Assembly: GCF_000955955.1 (NCBI RefSeq)
Contig: NZ_JYJG01000084.1
Coordinates: forward strand, 11,897 to 75,896
Direction: 5' to 3'
Origin: Lentzea aerocolonigenes
Lineage (GTDB): Bacteria > Actinomycetota > Actinomycetes > Mycobacteriales > Pseudonocardiaceae
DNA length: 64,000 nt
Shown here: one piece after another, positions 7,329 to 14,431 of the stretch
Position numbering within the stretch: the stretch's first letter is position 1
How the letters are laid out: each line of letters starts with the position of its first letter
The notes under the pieces: generated by a model
What the model was told of the DNA's origin: nothing
Seen by the model: the letters and a program-made list of their open reading frames with translations, nothing else
The model's database searches: none
Made by a program: the position numbers and the translations under genes

Positions 7329-8315
7329 ATGCGCATCTCGCTCGCCGTGATCACCATCGCCCTGCTCGCCGCCGGTTGCGGCGGTTCCGGTCAGGAGAAC
7401 AAGCCTGCCGCCGAGAACCAGCCGACCGAAACCTCGTCGTCGGCCTCGGACATGCCGAAGAACCTCCTCGTCGGCGACTGGAAGGAGAGCGCGGGTCAGT
7501 CGGACAAGGTCCAGGAGACACTGTCCAAGGCGGGCTTCGACTGTTCCCGCGCCGACATGGACTACGTGGACCTGCGCATGTGCGTGAAGTCCGTGCCGCC
7601 GCCCAGCGCGGAGAAGGCGGGCTCCAGCATCCGGATGAAGTTCCTCGCCGACGGCAAGGGCACCGTTGTGCGCGCCGCGATCGACGGCGCCGACAAGGAA
7701 GGCTCGATGCGCAGCGCGGCGCTCAAGGCGTTGCTGCCCGAGCAGGACGTGGCCGTGGTGCAGGCGGGCGGTCAGACGCTCACCTGGGGCACCATGAAGG
7801 AGCAGCAGGACACCGTGCACCTCGTCGTCAAGGGCGGCGAACAGGCTGCGGACGTGCTGAACCCGATCAGCTTCAACACCACCAAGGAGCAGGCGCTGCC
7901 GAAGATGCAGGCCGGCGGCTTCAAGTGCGAGTTCAAGGCGCCGATCGGCTCGACGCAGCAGACCAGCCTCGAGTGCAACATGTTCGGCGGCGGGTTCGAG
8001 GACATCCAGCGCAGCGCGTCGCTGGCCGACGCGGGCAACGGGTTGAGCGCCATCACCATCAAGGCGTGGCAGGGCAAGACGACCGACCAGAACATCGCTG
8101 CGCTCAAGTCCATGGTCAAGCCCGCGTTCGAGGTGAGCGACGACCTGAAGGACATCAAGGCGTACGTGGAGAAGAACCTCGACGGCAAGGAGCACTCCGC
8201 CTACGTCGGCAAGTTCATCGTGACGATCCAGATCTCCAAGAGCCTGATGCTCGGCGACTCGGCGGCGGTCAACGTGACGCACGAGACGAACGACTTCGGC
8301 GCAACGAAGAAGTAG
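7329..8315 (+). CDS. secreted lipoprotein of unknown function
   Basis: ATG 7329 gives a lipoprotein signal peptide (MRISLAVITIALLAAGCGG) with lipobox LLAAGC, so Cys17 should be lipidated and the protein anchored outside the membrane. The mature part (about 310 aa) starts with a Ser/Thr/Glu-rich linker, then has two apparently similar halves, each with a cysteine pair (around FDCSRAD...LRMCVKS and FKCEFKA...LECNMFG). These suggest two disulphide-bonded domains. I do not recognise the family. An in-frame extension to 7227 is not credible because it precedes the signal peptide. The next gene is another lipoprotein on the same strand 72 bp on. Confidence 0.82.
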   Translation: MRISLAVITIALLAAGCGGSGQENKPAAENQPTETSSSASDMPKNLLVGDWKESAGQSDKVQETLSKAGFDCSRADMDYVDLRMCVKSVPPPSAEKAGSSIRMKFLADGKGTVVRAAIDGADKEGSMRSAALKALLPEQDVAVVQAGGQTLTWGTMKEQQDTVHLVVKGGEQAADVLNPISFNTTKEQALPKMQAGGFKCEFKAPIGSTQQTSLECNMFGGGFEDIQRSASLADAGNGLSAITIKAWQGKTTDQNIAALKSMVKPAFEVSDDLKDIKAYVEKNLDGKEHSAYVGKFIVTIQISKSLMLGDSAAVNVTHETNDFGATKK

Positions 8316-8387
8316 TCGCTCACCGGTTCTCTCCGTGTGGAGGTCCTGTGAAAACGGCTTCGGCGGAGACGTCGTCACGGATACCTT

Positions 8388-9134
8388 GTGCGCGTGAACA
8401 ACCTTGGGGGATTCAAAGCGGTAGTCGTCGTGGCGGCGGTGGCACTTGCCGCCGTCAGCTGCTCGACTGGCGCACAACAGCAACCGGCCGCGCAGGAGAA
8501 GCACTTCGACGTCACGGGTTTCGGCAAGCTCAAGCCGGGCATGTCCCGGCAGGACGCGCTCGCCACCGGTGACCTCGCGGCCACGGGTGCGGGCAAGTCA
8601 GGCAACTGCGAGGACTTCCGGTACCAGGGCGCGCCGGCGCCGGACGCGGCCGAGCTGGCCGCGGACGCCGACGTTGAACAGAAGCTCTCGGCGGCGCAGA
8701 AGGCCGCGGACGACGCGGAAGCCGCCGTCGGTCCCGCACCGGGGGCGAACGCGGGCGCCGCGGACTACGCGGCCCACGCGGAGAAGCTCGCGGCGTCGGC
8801 GGAACTGAGTGCCAAGGCGACCGAGCTGATCGCGGAGTCCACGCAGCGGATCGCCAAGCGGGCCGAGGCGCGTGAGGCCAACGGTGGCGTGTTGTTCGCC
8901 GGCGACAAGATCCGGATGATCGTGCCGCCGCCGGGCGTCACGGCTGCCAACAACGTCGGCAAGGGTGCCACCATCGACCAGGTCAAGGCGGCCTACCCGA
9001 ACGGCAAGGACGCGGACGACAAGGGCTACGACGTGCCGGTGCCGGACCAGCAGGGTGTCGTGCTGAGCTTCCACTTCACCGACGGCAAGCTCGACGTGTT
9101 CATGCTGTTCAACGGCGCGGCGAAGTGCAGTTGA
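8388..9134 (+). CDS. secreted lipoprotein with Ala-rich coiled-coil segment
   Basis: GTG 8388 starts a 248 aa protein with lipoprotein signal and lipobox AAVSC. After it comes a short conserved-looking piece (FGKLKPGMSRQDALATGD) of the kind seen in small surface lipoproteins. Residues about 80-165 are Ala/Glu/Lys-rich and probably helical or coiled-coil. The C-terminal part (TIDQVKAAYPNGKDADD... ending FNGAAKCS) repeats the feel of the N-terminal piece. The helical segment therefore looks inserted between two halves of one small domain. No specific function can be given. A hairpin terminator follows 12 bp after the stop. Confidence 0.8.
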   Translation: MRVNNLGGFKAVVVVAAVALAAVSCSTGAQQQPAAQEKHFDVTGFGKLKPGMSRQDALATGDLAATGAGKSGNCEDFRYQGAPAPDAAELAADADVEQKLSAAQKAADDAEAAVGPAPGANAGAADYAAHAEKLAASAELSAKATELIAESTQRIAKRAEAREANGGVLFAGDKIRMIVPPPGVTAANNVGKGATIDQVKAAYPNGKDADDKGYDVPVPDQQGVVLSFHFTDGKLDVFMLFNGAAKCS

Positions 9135-9146
9135 CCTGAGCGACCG

Positions 9147-9175
9147 GGGGCCGTCCACGTAATGTGGGCGGCCCC
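9147..9175 (+). terminator. terminator after the second lipoprotein gene
   Basis: GGGGCCGTCCAC and GTGGGCGGCCCC form a 12-bp stem with one G-U pair and a 5-base loop, followed by TTCG. It lies 12 bp after the stop at 9134 and ends that transcription unit before the cupin gene. Confidence 0.8.
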
Positions 9176-9226
9176 TTCGCCTATATACCGGCCGTAAGCC
9201 CGTTCGGCTCCCGAAAGGCTGTGCCC

Positions 9227-9616
9227 ATGAGCGACGCGCCGCAGGACAAGGTCACCGTCCTGTCCGCCGAAGCGCTTGCCCAGTTGAAGTCGTTCCCGCT
9301 GCACGGCGACGAACGGCTGCTGAACAAGTTGCTGTGGAAGTCTCCCAACGGCGACACGATCGTCGGGCTCATCCAGATGGCACCGGGTGCGCGCGACGTC
9401 GGCCACAACCACCCGTCGGCGACGCAGCACACGTGGGTCATCGACGGCACGGTCAGCATCGGTGGTGTCGAGGCGAGTGCGGGTTCGTACGCGTTCGTGC
9501 CGCCCGGTGTCGACCACGAGACCGTTGCCGGTGACGAGCCTGTCACGATGTTCTACATCTACCAGCCGTTCGCGCCCGAGCACGACCACGACCACCACGA
9601 CCAGCACGACCACTGA
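9227..9616 (+). CDS. cupin-domain protein with His-rich tail
   Basis: A 129 aa single-domain cupin. Cupin motif 1 lies around GHNHPSATQHTWVIDGTVSI and motif 2 around GSYAFVPPGVDHETVAG; the His residues of HNH and of VDHE are the expected metal ligands. The C-terminus is a string of His and Asp (HDHDHHDQHDH), a likely extra metal-binding tail. AAAGG 9 bases before ATG 9227 sets the start; a longer frame from 9164 has no cupin sequence. The fold is secure but the reaction (dioxygenase, isomerase or sensor) is not. No clear operon partner. Confidence 0.88.
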   Translation: MSDAPQDKVTVLSAEALAQLKSFPLHGDERLLNKLLWKSPNGDTIVGLIQMAPGARDVGHNHPSATQHTWVIDGTVSIGGVEASAGSYAFVPPGVDHETVAGDEPVTMFYIYQPFAPEHDHDHHDQHDH

Positions 9617-9692
9617 GCTACGTCCAGCTGCGTAGCCGGGATACCGGTCGAGGCTGACGACCTGCCGGTGTGACCGGAGCACGCTTCGTCGC

Positions 9693-10040
9693 ATGAACAA
9701 GATTGCGGCGAACGTGACGGCGTCGGCGTTGCTGGTGGCGACGGCCGGTGTCGTGGTGCAGATCGTGTCAGGAGTGGACTTCCCGCCGGTACCGCCTGTT
9801 TTCTTCATCCAGCTGATACCGGCGGCGTTCGTCTACTTCGGACGGTGGAGGTGGGCGGCCGTGCTGGCGGCCGTCGCGGGCCTGTTCCTCATCGGCGGTT
9901 TGTTCGCGAGCGGGGAAGCCGGGCGTCTCGCCGACACCGGCCTGCCCGGTGGTGTGGGCGGCTCGATCGGGCTGTGGGTGCAGATGGTCGCGGTGGTCGT
10001 CGCGGCGGTGTCGGCGGTCGTGGCGCTGGTGCGGCGATGA
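9693..10040 (+). CDS. small multi-pass membrane protein
   Basis: A 115 aa hydrophobic protein with four probable membrane helices (about 5-27, 32-49, 53-72 and 90-112), a short GEAGRLADTGLPGG loop and a basic C-terminus (VRR). No motif identifies it. It is preceded by a short weak dyad (GCTACG/CGTAGC at 9617-9636) after the cupin stop. The 130 bp after it, to the peroxidase frame, carry no gene I can support. Confidence 0.7.
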   Translation: MNKIAANVTASALLVATAGVVVQIVSGVDFPPVPPVFFIQLIPAAFVYFGRWRWAAVLAAVAGLFLIGGLFASGEAGRLADTGLPGGVGGSIGLWVQMVAVVVAAVSAVVALVRR

Positions 10041-10172
10041 TCGCGGTCTTCCGCGTCGTGCTCGGGTCTGTCGTCTTGCTGTCGAATCTTCTTTCACGGT
10101 CCCGACAGGTCTCCCGATGACAACCCGTTCAGCGCACGAAAGGTGGACCGGTTCTCGCCATCATCGAATGCC

Positions 10173-11957
10173 ATGCGGTTTTTGCGTAGGTCAGTGGCAT
10201 TGGTGGCGATCGGAGCGCTGCTCGGAAGTGGGGCGGCGCAAGCAGATGCGGGTTGGTTCGAAATCCAGGGTCTCGACGGGCGCGGCAACAACCGCGCCCA
10301 TCCCGACTGGGGGACCGTGGGCGAGGCGTACTCCCGTCTCGCTCCCGCGAGATATGCGGACGGCGTCGGGCAACCGGTTGCCGGGCCGAACGCGCGGTGC
10401 GTCAGCAACAGGATCTTCGCGGACGGCAGGCAGAACTTCCTGTCCGACCGCGGTGTCAGCCAGTGGGCGCAGGTGTGGGCGCAGTTCATGGACCACACGT
10501 TCGGCTTGCGCGAGGACACCGCAACGGACGCCTCGATCCCGTGGGACAACGACGCGCCGATGGAGCACGTGCGCAACGACCTCGGCTCGATTCCCATGCG
10601 GCGCAGCGGTGTCGTGGACGGGGTGTCGCCGCACGAGCAGAAGAACATCGTCAGCTCCTACCTCGACGGATGAGCGATCTACGGCGGCACGCAGGAACGG
10701 CTGAACTGGCTGCGGGACGGCGCGAAGTTGTTGCTGCCCAACAACATGTAGCCCAGGCGGCAGGCGCGCGGCGGCGACGGGACGGACGCGCCGGTCATGA
10801 CCGGGCCGTTCGGGGCGATCAACACCGGCACCGGCGTCGTCGCGGGTGACATGCGGGCCAACGAGAACGCCACGATCACCGCGGTGCAGACGCTGTTCGC
10901 CCGTGAGCACAACAGGATCGTCGACAGGCTGCCCTCGCACCTGTCCGACAAGGAGAAGTTCCAGATCGCGCGCAAGGTCGTGAGCGCAGAGCAGCAGTGG
11001 ATCACCTACCACGAGTTCCTGCCCGCGATGGGCGTGCGACTGGCGCCGTACCGCGGTTACCGGCCGGACGTGCGGACCAGTCTCGCCAACGAGTTCGCGA
11101 CCGTCGGCTACCGCTCGCACAGCATGGTGCGCGGTGACTTCAAGGTGGTCACCCAGCTCTCCCGCTACACCCAGCAGCAGCTGGACACGTTGCGCGCCAG
11201 GGGAATGAGCATCACGATCACCGGCTCCCAGGTCGAGATCGGGATTCCGCCGCGCCTGCTGCCGTTCAACCCGGACCTGGTCGACCAGGTGCAGATCGGC
11301 CCGCTGCTGCAGAGCTTCGGCCTCCAGCCCGAGAACCGCAACGACGAGGTCGTGGACGAGGACACGTTGCGCAGCATCGTCTTCCTCATCCCCGGCTGCG
11401 TGCCGCGCTGCCTGACCGCGGTGATCGACGTGGCCGCGCTCGACGTCGAACGCGGCCGCGACCACGGCATCGCCGCCTACAACGACCTGCGCCGTACGTA
11501 CGGACTCGCACCGAAGCCCTCGTTCCGCGCGATCTCCGGCGAAACCACCGAGACCTTCCCTGCCGACCCCGAGCTCACGCCGGGCGACGAGATCAACGAC
11601 CCGGACAGCCTCGACTACGTGCGTCCGGGAGTCCGCCGCACCACCACAGCGGCGCGTCTCAAGGCCATCTACGGTGACGTTTCCGGGCTCGACGCGGTCG
11701 TCGGCATGATGGCCGAGCCGCGCCTGCCCGGAAGCGAGTTCGGCGAGCTCCAACACGCGATCTGGAAGCGGCAGTTCGAGGCCCTGCACGACGGCGACAG
11801 GTTCTTCTACGCCAACGACCCGGCCCTGCGCGTGATCAAGGCCCGCTACGGCATCGACTACCGCCGGCCGCTCGGCGACGTCATCGCCGCCAACACCGAC
11901 ATCCAGCGCGCTGACCTGGCGTACGACGTGTTCCGCGCTCACCCATCTGTGGGGTGA
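10173..11957 (+). pseudogene. secreted animal-type haem peroxidase with two in-frame stops
   Basis: One frame runs through 595 codons but is cut by TGA at 10671-10673 and TAG at 10749-10751. Before them: signal peptide (MRFLRRSVALVAIGALLG), the mature start WFEIQGLDGRGNN, and the distal-His region FMDHTFGL. Between and after them: AIYGGTQERLNWLRDG, LFAREHNRIVDRL, the proximal-His region YRSHSMVRGD and the signature ERGRDHGIAAYNDLR. The TGA replaces the Ser of the family's Y-I/L-D-G/A-S-x-x-Y-G motif, and the TAG lies between NNM and PRR. No frameshift is present and the rest of the frame is well kept. This looks like recent inactivation; sequencing error or readthrough is not excluded. Confidence 0.85.
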
Positions 11958-11963
11958 AGTTCG

Positions 11964-12554
11964 GTGAGGAAAGCGGCGGCCACCAATAACTTCCTCTGCG
12001 TGAGATCAGTGGCCGCCGCGTTATTACTCGTGGCCGTCACCTCCGGCGGAGCAGCGGCCTCGACCGCCGCCCCGACCGCGAGGTGCGCGGCCGCCCGTCC
12101 CGTAGTGACCTCGACCGAGACAGCAGTAGAAGCGCGCGTTCTCACCGGCTGCACGGCCGGTGAGCTCGTCGTGTTCCGCGCCGCCTTCGTGGCCCGCGCC
12201 CACGGCACCTCGTGCACCGCGATCTCCTCCGAGCTCGAAACCGACCCGGCCCCCGTCCCCCAGTGGATCCGCGCCCGCCTGGAACTGGTCTGCGCGCCCG
12301 GTGCGAAGGGCCTGCTCGGCTCACAGGTCACCGTGGAGATGGACGGCACCCAGGCCACCCGCGTCGCCACGTACGGCTTCGGCGACACCTTCCACGAGCC
12401 GAACCCGTCCGCGCACCACCTGTGGACCGTCGAGTACCTCGCTGGCCTCGGTGATCTGCCGGTGGCGGCGGACCCGGCGGTCAGATCGTCGAGCGGGTCG
12501 GCTGGGGAGGGCGGCTCGCGGGTGCAGGCGGACCACCAGGTCTACGACGGCTGA
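11964..12554 (+). CDS. small exported protein, unknown function
   Basis: The 196 aa frame begins with a signal peptide. GTG 11964 gives a long n-region; GTG 12000 gives a cleaner one (MRSVAAALLLVAVTSGGAAA) and avoids the hairpin at 11973-12019, so the true start may be 12000. The mature part has five cysteines (TARCAAARP, LTGCTAGEL, GTSCTAIS, LVCAPGA) likely to form disulphides, then GFGDTFHEPNPSAHHLW. The C-terminus is low in order. No family was recognised. It lies between the peroxidase frame and the SEFIR gene, 20 bp from the latter. Confidence 0.6.
   Translation: MRKAAATNNFLCVRSVAAALLLVAVTSGGAAASTAAPTARCAAARPVVTSTETAVEARVLTGCTAGELVVFRAAFVARAHGTSCTAISSELETDPAPVPQWIRARLELVCAPGAKGLLGSQVTVEMDGTQATRVATYGFGDTFHEPNPSAHHLWTVEYLAGLGDLPVAADPAVRSSSGSAGEGGSRVQADHQVYDG
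11973..12019 (+). repeat. 11-bp inverted repeat after the peroxidase frame
   Basis: GCGGCGGCCAC (11973-11983) and GTGGCCGCCGC (12009-12019) are perfect complements with a 25-base loop, starting 16 bp after the peroxidase stop. The hairpin overlaps the first codons of the next gene, so it may be the peroxidase terminator and may mean that gene truly starts at GTG 12000. Confidence 0.6.
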
Positions 12555-12574
12555 CCCTGCGGCATGATCTGCCG

Positions 12575-13411
12575 ATGCGTCCCGATGTCTTCGTGGTCTG
12601 GGCACACACCAGTCCCGGTTGGGACGCTGCCCGCACGCAGGCGTGGCGGGACACCGTGCACCGGTTCACCCTGCTCCTGCACGACCTCGGCGCGGACGGG
12701 GACGTCGACCTCTACCACGAGCACGAACCCGTCGACTGGTCGACGTTGTGCCTGCAGCGCATGGAGGACGCGGACCGGATCGTGGTGGCGGTGTCGGCCG
12801 GCTGGAAGCTGGCGTTCCCCGGTCGCAACCCGCAGAGCCGCGGTGCCGAGTACGAGTGCAGGTACCTGCGCGGACTGCTCATGGACCACCCGGACGTGTT
12901 CGAGCGCAAGGTGATCCTCGTGGTGCTGCCCGGCGCCACGAGAGCCGACATCCCGCTTTCGCTGGCGTGCATGCAGCGTTACGAGGTCGATCCGGCCGTG
13001 CCCGGTTCCGCGCAGGGACTCAAGCACCGGCTGTTCGACCAGCCCAAGTACGTCAAGCCGGTGCTGCCCGTGCCACGGCTGCGAGAGCTCGCGCGGGCCG
13101 GTGCGCCCGAGGTCGTCGCCGAGCTGTTGAACACCACCGTCTACCTGCCCGATCCCTGCCGGCCGGGGCTGGTGGCCACCGAGGTCGACGGACACGAGCA
13201 GTCGGTGCTCGTCTTCACCGGCGTCGACCGGCTCGCGGCCTACCGCAAGCTCAAGAACCTCCCGTGGGACGACCGGTGGCTCGAGGTCGGGGGTGCCGAG
13301 CTGCTGCCGCTCGTGGCACCGCTCGGGGTCGGCGTGGTGATCGACGCGGGGGCCGCGCTGGACGAGACGGTGTTCGTCTCCGCCGCCGAAATCCGCGTGC
13401 TGCTCGCCTGA
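12575..13411 (+). CDS. SEFIR-SseB domain fusion protein
   Basis: The N-terminal 160 residues look like a SEFIR (TIR-superfamily) domain: VFVVWAHTSPGWDAARTQAW, the helix HRFTLLLHDLGADGDVDLY, the acidic loop YHEHEPVDW, DADRIVVAVSAGWKLAF, then GAEYECRYLRGLLMDHP and KVILVVLPGATRADIPL. The C-terminal 75 residues (from SVLVFTGVDRLAAYRK, through GGAELLPLVAPLGVGVVID) resemble an SseB-type domain, found in actinobacterial proteins linked to secretion loci. SEFIR domains mediate protein-protein signalling and some bacterial TIR relatives are NADases; the glutamate of an NADase is not obvious here. Two WXG100-like genes follow. The pairing suggests an adaptor for, or response to, type VII-exported proteins; this is inference. 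Confidence 0.8.
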   Translation: MRPDVFVVWAHTSPGWDAARTQAWRDTVHRFTLLLHDLGADGDVDLYHEHEPVDWSTLCLQRMEDADRIVVAVSAGWKLAFPGRNPQSRGAEYECRYLRGLLMDHPDVFERKVILVVLPGATRADIPLSLACMQRYEVDPAVPGSAQGLKHRLFDQPKYVKPVLPVPRLRELARAGAPEVVAELLNTTVYLPDPCRPGLVATEVDGHEQSVLVFTGVDRLAAYRKLKNLPWDDRWLEVGGAELLPLVAPLGVGVVIDAGAALDETVFVSAAEIRVLLA

Positions 13412-13469
13412 GGTCCCTGTATCGTTCTTCACCAAACTTCTGGCACGCCGAACCTCTGGAGAGTGTGCT

Positions 13470-13733
13470 GTGAACGGGTTCGCCGTCGACCCCGCGGAGC
13501 TGCGGGCGCTGGCACGGCCGTTGGTGCGGGTCGCAGGGGACGTGGCGGACCTGTCCGGTCACCCCGAGGGGCAGGTGGACCCGGCTCGCGGTGAGCTGTT
13601 CGCCGCTCTCACCAGGTTCCGCGCCGCCGCTGACCACGCGACGGACGTGCTGGTGCGCGACGTCGGCGAGACCGATGCCCGGCTCGCCGACACCGCACGG
13701 CACTACGAAGAGGCGGACGTCTTCCCGGCGTGA
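13470..13733 (+). CDS. WXG100/EspC-like small helical protein
   Basis: An 87 aa protein, all helical in appearance: FAVDPAELRALARPLVRVAGD, a short Gly/Pro turn, then helices containing FRAAADHATDVLVRDVGE and ADTARHYEEADVF. The N-terminal 'VDPAELRA' and the C-terminal 'TARHYEEAD' (Y-x-x-x-D) patterns match the type VII secreted EspC/WXG100-like families, in which Y-x-x-x-D/E is the export signal. There is no W-x-G. GGAGAG lies just before GTG 13470. Its stop overlaps the next start by 4 bp (GTGA), so the pair is translated together, as is usual for type VII partner proteins. No EccC or other secretion machinery is present in the window. Confidence 0.8.
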   Translation: MNGFAVDPAELRALARPLVRVAGDVADLSGHPEGQVDPARGELFAALTRFRAAADHATDVLVRDVGETDARLADTARHYEEADVFPA

Positions 13734-14272
13734 GCCTCTCCGCCGACTTCCACTCCCTGCGGAACGTCCAGGAGTGGCTGCAGCGAATGCGCGACGAATG
13801 CGCATCCGCGGGGACCGCCTACGCCAAGGCGACGCCGTCCGGATGGACAGGTCCCGCGAGCACGGCGTTCGACGAGTACCGGCATCGCGCCCGGATGCGG
13901 TGGTTCGACGTGTCGGACGCGTTCGGCTCGGCGCACGACGCCGTGGAGACCTACCTGTACACGCGGGTCGAGGTCGACCGCCTGGTGGACTTCGCGGACC
14001 CGGCCCTGGCCGACCGGCTGCGGCGGCAGCTCGCCGACGAGGAACGCCTCGCCGTCATCACCGTCGACAGGGCGACGGAAGAGCTGTGGCACGTGCGGTC
14101 GGAGCTGCCCGAAAGGGTCGAGGCGGTGCTCGTACCGCCGCCAGTGCCACCGCCGGTACCGCCACGCCGGCCGTCCCCGGCGGAGGACTTCATGAACCGT
14201 CCGCACGTCGAAACCGTGCTGACGACGTACGCGATCGCCGCGCGGTACCCGAGCTGGCAGCGCCACCGCTGA
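13730..14272 (+). CDS. WXG100-like protein with Pro-rich C-terminal extension
   Basis: The first 100 residues form the WXG100-like part: FHSLRNVQEWLQRMRDEC, then GWTGPASTAFDEYRHRAR, which carries W-x-G at the helix-helix turn, and a long second helix ending in TYLYTRVEVDRLV. After another helical stretch with ADRLRRQLADEERLAV comes a Pro-rich segment (VPPPVPPPVPPRRP) and a short tail with HVETVLTTYAIAARYPSW. The 180 aa length is more than a bare WXG100 protein, so the extension may be cargo or a docking tail. It is coupled to the preceding EspC-like gene by a 4-bp overlap. A heterodimer of the two is likely. Confidence 0.78.
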   Translation: MSLSADFHSLRNVQEWLQRMRDECASAGTAYAKATPSGWTGPASTAFDEYRHRARMRWFDVSDAFGSAHDAVETYLYTRVEVDRLVDFADPALADRLRRQLADEERLAVITVDRATEELWHVRSELPERVEAVLVPPPVPPPVPPRRPSPAEDFMNRPHVETVLTTYAIAARYPSWQRHR

Positions 14273-14431
14273 GCCTCGCTCAACAGGACCGCGCACGGAT
14301 GCGTTGTATGTGCCAACAGGCCGATTGCGTGGCGAGACGGAGGTACAACGCAGTGATCATGCAACAGGTTGCTGTGGCGTCAACCGCAGACCAATTACGC
14401 ACCGTAGGCTGTCGGGACGCCTAGGCTGGGG

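Noticed and set aside
7119..8504. Long open frame on the minus strand opposite the lipoprotein genes
   Set aside because: It is the antisense shadow of two signal-peptide-bearing lipoprotein genes and shows low-complexity His/Arg/Val-rich sequence without any domain.
10671..10673. Selenocysteine codon in the peroxidase
   Set aside because: The TGA stands at a conserved Ser, no SECIS-like hairpin was identified directly after it, and a second stop (TAG) follows; the family has no known Sec form.
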